Part shown: in pieces, positions 58,213-64,000 of the stretch
How the letters are laid out: each line of letters starts with the position of its first letter
Position numbering within the stretch: position 1 is the stretch's first letter
NCBI GenBank assembly: GCA_013306675.1
Contig: JABLUY010000135.1
Location: 1-64,000 of the forward strand
Direction: 5' to 3'
DNA: 64,000 nucleotides
DNA from: Thraustochytrium sp. TN22
Lineage: Eukaryota > Sar > Bigyra > Thraustochytrida > Thraustochytriidae
Position numbers and translations under genes: made by a program
Notes under the pieces: generated by a model
What the model saw: only the letters and a program-made list of their open reading frames with translations
The model's database searches: none
What the model was told of the DNA's origin: nothing

Positions 58213-59472
58213 TCAGAGAGGGACGTCAGACTCGGCAAGCTCGACGATGCGCTCAGGCAAGGGGAACTCGTCGCCGGTCTCAGTCGAGACGCGCGTGATC
58301 TGGCGCGTGACGGTGGGGCGGTTGAAGGGCCAGGTGAGCGTGTCGGTGAGGGAGAGGCGCTGCCAGCGGCGCGGGTTGCCGGCGAGGCGCCAGGAGTGCC
58401 AGTGGCGGTCGCCCTTCTGCGCCTCGTCCTCGGGCTCGCGAAAGCCGAAGATGGAGCCCTCGGCCTTGGCCTTGATGCGGGTGAGGCGCTCCTGGACGCG
58501 GTCCCCGGCGCCCTCATCAGCGCCCTCGCCGTCCTCGAGGTCATGGTCGTGCTCCTGGTCGGGCTCCTGCGAGGCGAGCGAGGGCGCGGGCGTTGGCGCG
58601 GCGGACGCGGGCGCGGGCTCAGGCACGCTGAAGGACGGCATGGAGGTCATGGAGACGAAGGTGGCGCGGCCGCTGGCCGCGGCGCCGGCGAAGTCGTCCT
58701 CGCCCTCATGCTGCGCCGCCCAGGCGTCGTTGACCACGGCGATGAGCTTGGCCGGGACCTCCTCCATGACGACATCGCCGTCAGCGTCGCCGACGGCGGT
58801 GAGGAGCTCGCGCACCCGGCCCAGCGCGCTGGCGGTCTCGGCGTGCACCACGTCGGCGCGAGCGTCCGGAACGCGCAGGTCCTTGGGCAGCTTGCGGCGC
58901 ACGGCGTCAAAGTCGTCGCTGGAGTCGCCGAGCGCCACGACGGCCAGCAGCAGCGCGAGCTGGCGGCGCTGGCCGGCGTCCTCACTGGAGGCGCCGAAGA
59001 TGACGTCATCCATGAGCGCGGCGACGGCAGCGAGCTTGCGCTCGCTAAATTCGAGCTCGCGCACCTTCTTGCGGTTCACCTGCAGGTTCTTGAAGGGCGC
59101 GCCGTAGCGCCACGTCTGCAGCATCTGCGCCGTCTCGCCACCGGCCAGCAGGTTGAGCACCTGGACGCTCTCAAAGGCCTCCGGCTCGTCCATGTAGCAC
59201 GCGAAGGTGCGCTGCACGCCGAAGCGCTCGATGCATGCGTTCAGCCGGCCCAGCTCGCGCCGGTAGGCGTCCTTGGCCGCCGTGAAGGTCACCAGCGAGC
59301 CAACCCCGGCCGACCCTCCCGCCTCCGCCTGCCGCGCGAGCGCTGTGCGAGCGTCCGGATGCGCCCCGGACGCGCAGCCCTCGCACCGCACCGACTTGGT
59401 CACGTGGTGCTGCAGGCTCGACCTGAAGGCGTCCCGCTCCACCGCGCCCAGCTGCCGCAGCACGTCCTGCAT
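58213..59472 (-). CDS. Unidentified protein
   Basis: 419 aa from ATG 59472 (MQDVLRQLGAVERDAFRSSL). Residues 1-60 include a Cys pair in VRCEGCASG. Residues 60-260 look helical and globular (SLVTFTAAKDAYRRELGRLN, ALMDDVIFGASSEDAGQRRQ, LALLLAVVALGDSS). Residues 265-330 are an acidic Pro/Ala linker. Residues about 335-419 are a second ordered block with many aromatics (GSIFGFREPEDEAQ, RHWHSWRLAGNPRRWQRLSL, TWPFNRPTV). No membrane segment, signal peptide or catalytic motif is visible. Balanced composition and the ATG support a real gene; the family is unknown to me. Confidence 0.7.
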   Translation of the reverse strand: MQDVLRQLGAVERDAFRSSLQHHVTKSVRCEGCASGAHPDARTALARQAEAGGSAGVGSLVTFTAAKDAYRRELGRLNACIERFGVQRTFACYMDEPEAFESVQVLNLLAGGETAQMLQTWRYGAPFKNLQVNRKKVRELEFSERKLAAVAALMDDVIFGASSEDAGQRRQLALLLAVVALGDSSDDFDAVRRKLPKDLRVPDARADVVHAETASALGRVRELLTAVGDADGDVVMEEVPAKLIAVVNDAWAAQHEGEDDFAGAAASGRATFVSMTSMPSFSVPEPAPASAAPTPAPSLASQEPDQEHDHDLEDGEGADEGAGDRVQERLTRIKAKAEGSIFGFREPEDEAQKGDRHWHSWRLAGNPRRWQRLSLTDTLTWPFNRPTVTRQITRVSTETGDEFPLPERIVELAESDVPL

Positions 59473-60769
59473 CTTGGCGACCTCCGACTCCTGCAGTGGG
59501 CCGCTCTGCCCGTGCGGGTCGTGCCGGCTGGCGAAGCGAGCTCACGAGGCCTGTGGCGGAAGCCGAGGCCGCCTGCGCCGCGCGGGCGGCCGCCGGCGGA
59601 GAGAAAGAAAGAAAGAAAGGAAAGGACCACGACCCGGAGCCGCGCGCGCCGCGACGGCAGGACCTGAGGGCGCGGGGCGCGCGGGGCGCGGGGCTGGGGG
59701 CGGGCAGCCGCTCGCCGGCGGGCTGCGAGGCAGCTCCTGAAGCTGCTTCGCAGGCCTTTGCGGTTTGCTTCCCGCGTCGTCGCCCGTCGCGCGACTCACG
59801 CCTCGAGTCACTGTTTGTTTCTTTCTCCTCCCCCCTCCACCATGACCACGCCCACCGTGTGCGCGCCAAGGAAGAAGCACTGAGCACTCAGCACTGGCAG
59901 TGATGGCCGCACCAGCCCAGCCCGGCACGCGCCGTGGGCTCGCCGATGCCGAGATCGCGCGCGCGTGCGCCGCGGCCGCGCGGCCGCCCCGCCGCCGCGG
60001 CCGCCGCGGCCGCCGCGGCCGCCCGCCAGCGCCGCCGCGCGCGGCCGCGCCGGCCGGCGCCCTCGCCTTTTCGAATTTGAACGCGCGGCTGGCCAGCCGA
60101 GGTTTGTCGTGGTCGCCGCCTCGCCGCCGCTCTCCGGGTCCGAGGCGGAGGCGGCGCGCTCGGAGCGGGCGCGCGGCCAGACCGAGCCGGGGCGGGGCGC
60201 GCGGCGCAGGGCTGGCTGGGCTGGCCGAGCGGGGGCAGACCAATCTCCGGCCGCCAGCGCGCCAGCGAGGGAGGGAAGGACTCGAGGCGAGGAGAAAGCG
60301 CCAAGCGCGCCAACCTGAAGCGCCGAGCGCGCCAAGCTGAGAGCGCCGAGCGCCCTGACTCGTCGCAGGAGGAGAGGAGCGGCAGGCCCGCCCCCCCCCC
60401 CTAGGCTGCCGTGCGGCGTGGCCGGCCGAGGCCGCCTTCGCGCGTCGCTCGCTGCCGGTGCAGGAGCCTGCCGAAGGCCGCACTTCTACGCCGAGCCGCA
60501 AACGAACCGCCGTGACCGCACCTCGTGGGCGCTCTCAGCTCGCTCGCCAGGGGCGCAGCGCAGTGGCGCAGTCTGCGCAGCAGCCCGGCCCTGAGCTCGA
60601 GGAAGAAGGCCCTGCCTGCCAGTGGCTGCCGCGACCGCACGCCCGCCCGCCGCGTCGCGCAGCCGCGGCGAGCCCGAGGGTGCGGAGTCCCAGCCCCACG
60701 AGCACCGGCGCTACGAGCCCAGCTACTACTCCTTACTAAGCAGTAAGTTAGTACCGCTGCACGGGCAGC

Positions 60770-60885
60770 GCCCCGTGCAGGGGCCGCGCCCCGTGCAGGG
60801 GCCGCGCCCCGTGCAGGGGCCGCGCGGGGCGCGAGGGGCCGCGACCCGTGCGGGGGCCGCGACCCGTGCGGGGGCCGCGGCCCGC
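60770..60885. repeat. 18-bp GC minisatellite
   Basis: Units of CCCCGTGCAGGGGCCGCG, then variants with ACCCGTGCGGGGGCCGCG; about six units. CCCC and GGGG inside each unit can pair. Confidence 0.85.
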
Positions 60886-61102
60886 GCGCGGAGGCGGAGC
60901 GGGACCGGGACGGCGGCGCGGAGAGGGAGGAGAGCGAGCGGCGGAGCGCGAGCAGCGGAGCGGGACGGGGAGGGAGGGCGGCGATATGGGTATGGGCAGG
61001 GAGCGCGCGAGGAGGGGGAGAGGAGGGGGAGGGAGGGAGAGGGCGGGAATGGTGAGCTGTGGAGCGGAGAGGGAGGGAAGCGATGTGGAAGGGAGGAGGA
61101 CG

Positions 61103-61332
61103 CGAAGGGAGCCCGGATGCAGGCCGATCAGCCGCCGATGGTTTTCCCGCGGCCATGATCGACGTTTTGTAGATCAATGCTGCTTAGCGGAGAGGGAGGG
61201 AGGGAGAGGAGGGGAACGCGGAAGCGATGTGGACGGGAGGAGGAGGCGAAGGGAGCCCGGATGCAGGCCGATCAGCCGCCGATGGTTTTCCCGCGGCCAT
61301 GATCGACGTTTTGTAGATCAATGCTGCTTAGC
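61103..61332. repeat. Perfect 86-bp direct repeat, 144-bp period
   Basis: 61103-61188 and 61247-61332 are identical by eye, from CGAAGGGAGCCCGG to ATCAATGCTGCTTAGC. The flanking GGGAGG-rich sequence is also related, so the duplication unit was about 144 bp. It lies just 3' of the leftward coiled-coil gene's stop codon. Confidence 0.9.
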
Positions 61333-61428
61333 ACCTGTGGAAAAGCCGCCGATGGACACGGGCTTGGCTCGCGGGCGAGAAGCAGAGAAGCAGCGATCGG
61401 CGACCGCGAGCGTGAGTGACACGGTGCG

Positions 61429-62532
61429 TCAGGGGGGGAGGAGCAGGCGAGGACTGAGAGGCGTGGGAGGCTTGCGGAGGCCGAGGCCTGAGGAGACAAA
61501 GTGGGAGCCGCGAGGGAGGTGCGCGGAGAGGGGACGCACGCGGTCGGAGGCCGAGTGGGGACGGTGGCGACCCGTGGAGGCAGAAGGTGTGACGCGCGTG
61601 GACGGGCCGGAGCGCGGGCGGGAGAGACGCTTCTTGCGGAGGATGTGCTCGCGGAAGGGCTTGGTCAAGTCCACGGGTTGCGCGTGCATCTCGACGCGAG
61701 CGTCGTGGTGTTCTTCGGGGCGTCCACGACGGCGAGAAGGCGCGGTGCTTGGTCGCGCGGTGCGCGGTGCCGCCCGCAGGCCCGGCCCGCCCCTAGGAGC
61801 CGCCCAGCCGCTCGCCGGCACGCCGCCGCGCGTCTGCGTGGCGACGGAGGCGGTGATGGCGGCCTGGCGGCGGCAGTCGCGCAAAAAGGTCTGGTTGGAT
61901 GCGGCTTTCCAGGCGGCGGCGTCGAGGCGCAGCTGCGCGAGCTCGGCGGCCTGGTCGGCGATGACGCGCTGAGCGTCGAGGTCGCGGCGCGCGTAGGCGT
62001 CCAGCGCGGCTTTCGCTCGCGTGCGCTCCTGGGCAAGCTCGCGCTGCAGGTCCTCGCGCAGGTCGCGCTCGGCGGACTTGGCGCGCTCACTGATGGCGGC
62101 ACTGCGCACGAGGTCGGCGCGCTCCTGCTGCGCGTGCTCGAGGCGGTGCAAGAAGACGCCGGACTGCTCGAGGTCCTCGCGCAGGCGCTTGTTCTCGGCC
62201 TCCAGCGCGAGGACGCGGTTCTGCGCGGCCGTGAGGCCGCTGCGCATGCGTATGTGCACGACTTCGAGAGCGCGGCGCTTGGTCTTGAAGCTGTACTTTT
62301 CCTTCTCCACGGCCGCGCAGGCCTGCTCGAGGGCCGTGGCTAGCGCTTGCAGCCCGCCGGCCGCGAGGAAGTCCTCGCGGTAGCTCTCCGGCGCGCGCGC
62401 GTCGCGCTGCGCGCGCACAATTTGCGCCTTGCGCTCGAGCGGCGCGCGCGCGTCGCCCAGGACCTCTGCGTCGGCGCGTGCGTCCAGGCCCAGTACCTCG
62501 CGCAGCTCCGCGCTGCACGACGGCCGCAGCAT
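61429..62532 (-). CDS. Unidentified coiled-coil protein with basic C-terminus
   Basis: 367 aa from ATG 62532 (MLRPSCSAELREVLGLDARA). Residues about 65-215 are coiled coil (RVLALEAENKRLREDLEQSG, then SAERDLREDLQRELAQERTR). Residues about 220-367 are basic and disordered, rich in Arg, Pro and Ser (RPSTAPSRRRGRPEE and RHRPHSASDRVRPLSAHLPR), a style common in axonemal or centrosomal proteins of flagellates. No known domain is recognised. It is divergent from the next coiled-coil gene, with 270 bp between the ATGs, so the two may be co-regulated. Confidence 0.75.
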   Translation of the reverse strand: MLRPSCSAELREVLGLDARADAEVLGDARAPLERKAQIVRAQRDARAPESYREDFLAAGGLQALATALEQACAAVEKEKYSFKTKRRALEVVHIRMRSGLTAAQNRVLALEAENKRLREDLEQSGVFLHRLEHAQQERADLVRSAAISERAKSAERDLREDLQRELAQERTRAKAALDAYARRDLDAQRVIADQAAELAQLRLDAAAWKAASNQTFLRDCRRQAAITASVATQTRGGVPASGWAAPRGGPGLRAAPRTARPSTAPSRRRGRPEEHHDARVEMHAQPVDLTKPFREHILRKKRLSRPRSGPSTRVTPSASTGRHRPHSASDRVRPLSAHLPRGSHFVSSGLGLRKPPTPLSPRLLLPP

Positions 62533-62801
62533 CGTGCGTGTAGTGTAGACTCTACTCGATTCTACGAACGACTTGACTCGGACATGTTACTACTTCTTTT
62601 CTTCTCCATCATGATGGACCGCCACAGATCAGACCGGCCACAACACGCGGCACTCGCATCTCTGGCCAACGGCTTCACTGCTCTCCAGCGGACTCGGGCC
62701 TTGGCGACTGGGGAGAGAAGAAAGAAAGCAAGGCCACGCGCGCTTGCGCGCTTGGGCCGAGCAGAACGGGCGCCATCAATCAAGGCCCGGCCGGCGATGG
62801 G
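62533..62801. promoter_or_regulatory. Short divergent promoter between two coiled-coil genes
   Basis: 269 bp between two outward ATGs, AT-richer in its left half (around 62535-62615) than the flanking coding sequence. No specific element is recognised. Confidence 0.45.
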
Positions 62802-64000
62802 ATGCAGCGCGACGGCGTGTCGTTCGCTGCGCTGCGCGAGCATGTGCGCGAGCGGACGTCCGGCGGCGGCGAGGCCGCCGGGCCAGATGTTGTGGGCGGC
62901 CTAAATCTGGCGCAGCTGCGCGAACAAATGGCGGCCGCGGCGAGCGAGAAGCGCGAGGGGACCGAGTCGCTGCTGGAGCTCGTGAGGCACAAGCGCGAGG
63001 GCGAGCGCGTGGAAGAGCTGCGGCAAGTCAAGATCAAGCACCAACAGCTGCGCGCGCGCCGCCGCCAGGAGTCCATCGAACTGTCCAAGGTGATGATGGA
63101 GCTCGAGAAGCGCAAACAGCAGGAGCTCGAGCTGCGCCTGCAAAAGGAGCGCATCCAGCAAGGCCTCGGGCGCGTCGATCGCACGCACCTCGGCCAGATG
63201 GAGGACAAGAAGCGTCGCGAGCTCGCCAAGGTCAGCGAGGAGCGCCAGGCGCTTCAGGACAAGGAGCAAGCCCTTTTGGAACAGGTCGACGAGCTGGAGC
63301 GCAAGATCCTCGAGCAGGAGGAGGTCCATGCCAAGCGCAAGCAGGAGATCGAGGACGCCCTCGTGCGCAAGGGCGGCTCGCGCCTCGAGCACAAGAACGC
63401 CGAACTCCTGGTGCTCGCCAAGGCTCACGGCCAGCGCACCTCGACCCTTTTGCAGGAGCGCGACAAGCTTGAGCAGGAGCGCCAGCGTCTCGAAGATCAA
63501 CTCCACGGTCTTCGCGGAGGATCGCTCAGCGCTGACGGAAAGGGCGCTGGTGTTGGCAGCGGCAGCGGCGGGACTGCAGCAGCTGAAACCCTCGAGGACT
63601 TTGTCAACACCGTTCAGAGCCGCTTCACGGAGCAGCAGGAGCACGTTGCGCTTCTCAAGCTCCAACACGAGCAGGCGCAGCGGGACTGGGCCATGAGTAA
63701 GATCACCGACGACAGCGAGACCAAGATGCTCCGCCCTGCAGGCATCGACAACTCGCTGCCCTTCACCACCGAGGCAGAGTCCTTCTTGAACGAGTGGCTC
63801 AACGAGGACCCGAGTCGCAAGGCCGCACTCGGAGACGCCGCCCGGGCGCTGGACGACGCCGTGGCCGGTCCTGAGGCCGAGCCGCGGGGCTCCGCGACGG
63901 GTGCGGAGAGCCCCTCGCACGTGCACTTCGCCACGAGTCGCGGCAGCCCGCATCGGCACGGCTCGCCGCACCGGCACGGCTCGCCGCACCGGCAGGCCAC
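62802..64000 (+). CDS. Coiled-coil protein, truncated by the right window edge
   Basis: 399 codons from ATG 62802 (MQRDGVSFAALREHVRERTS) with no stop before the window ends. Residues about 50-240 are nearly continuous coiled coil (VKIKHQQLRARRRQESIELS, MELEKRKQQELELRLQKERI, MEDKKRRELAKVSEERQALQ). A Gly/Ser linker follows at about 243-262, then a second helical segment (FVNTVQSRFTEQQEHVALLK). The visible end contains three GSPHR repeats (about 63941-63993). No family is assigned. A structural role at cytoskeleton or flagellum is possible but not shown. The frame has coding-type composition throughout. Confidence 0.8.
   Translation, partial: MQRDGVSFAALREHVRERTSGGGEAAGPDVVGGLNLAQLREQMAAAASEKREGTESLLELVRHKREGERVEELRQVKIKHQQLRARRRQESIELSKVMMELEKRKQQELELRLQKERIQQGLGRVDRTHLGQMEDKKRRELAKVSEERQALQDKEQALLEQVDELERKILEQEEVHAKRKQEIEDALVRKGGSRLEHKNAELLVLAKAHGQRTSTLLQERDKLEQERQRLEDQLHGLRGGSLSADGKGAGVGSGSGGTAAAETLEDFVNTVQSRFTEQQEHVALLKLQHEQAQRDWAMSKITDDSETKMLRPAGIDNSLPFTTEAESFLNEWLNEDPSRKAALGDAARALDDAVAGPEAEPRGSATGAESPSHVHFATSRGSPHRHGSPHRHGSPHRQA

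Larger units (their letters stand above)
59473..61428. other. 2-kb intergenic region with minisatellites
   Basis: No supported gene, although long GC-driven ORFs cross it. It contains an 18-bp minisatellite (about 60770-60885), a perfect 86-bp duplication (61103-61332), purine-rich GGGAGG runs (about 60915-61075) and a CCG/GCCGCG-rich stretch (about 59985-60050). Confidence 0.5.

Noticed and set aside
60848-61972. Rightward ORF over the minisatellites
   Set aside because: It overlaps the leftward coiled-coil gene in antisense and starts in repeats; no domain.

Overview
The window is nuclear DNA of a very GC-rich, intron-poor unicellular eukaryote. The evidence is long uninterrupted ORFs for eukaryote-only families (SRPK kinase, TMF1-type golgin, NMA111 protease, glucosidase II beta, DUSP domain, SDR and EF-hand proteins), ATGs often in Kozak-like context, AATAAA-like signals, and a few short GT-AG introns of 61-97 nt. 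Gene density (about one per 3 kb), PT-rich stalk sequences and a possible flagellar EF-hand protein would suit a stramenopile such as a labyrinthulomycete, but I cannot prove the lineage. I recognise no mobile element, virus-like element, rRNA or tRNA.

Layout. 1-16 kb: the start of a leftward gene, an acidic-tailed unknown protein, a divergent nibrin/NBS1-like protein, a leftward myristoylation-motif/DUSP protein, a TMF1-like golgin and a leftward DEAD-box RNA helicase. 14.8-18.9 kb: two convergent paralogous 3-beta-HSD-type dehydrogenases, one fused to a multi-pass membrane domain, meeting at a 137/138-bp tandem duplication. 21-28 kb: a small unknown protein, a nested repeat field and an SRPK-family kinase with a huge spacer. 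28.7-35 kb: a leftward tandem-RWD protein with a Cys cluster, a leftward EF-hand protein and an isochorismatase-like hydrolase. 36.4-44 kb: a spliced RNI-type leucine-rich protein, a coiled-coil protein, NMA111-type protease and a glucosidase II beta-like protein.

45-47 kb holds a secreted or surface LRR protein that must be spliced. I resolved eight exons whose seven introns are all phase 2 and all cut the LRR unit at the same place. The 36.4-kb LRR gene uses the same rule and the same GTACGT-type donor. Every other gene I could model is a single exon.

47.3-57.6 kb holds the most unusual pair: two head-to-tail leftward paralogues (1283 and 1881 aa). Each has an N-terminal helical region, a TKL-like pseudokinase (HRD changed to HRN, VAIK lysine lost) and then a long array of about seven to eight SAM-like or related helical modules between acidic and SR-rich linkers. 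Both have homopolymeric G tracts just upstream of the ATG. They look like scaffold or polymer-forming signalling proteins of an undescribed architecture. The window ends with a leftward unknown protein and two divergent coiled-coil genes, the second running off the right edge. Intergenic regions carry many tandem direct repeats, CGCT-type microsatellites near start codons and a recurrent TTCAA-S-TTGAA-like motif.
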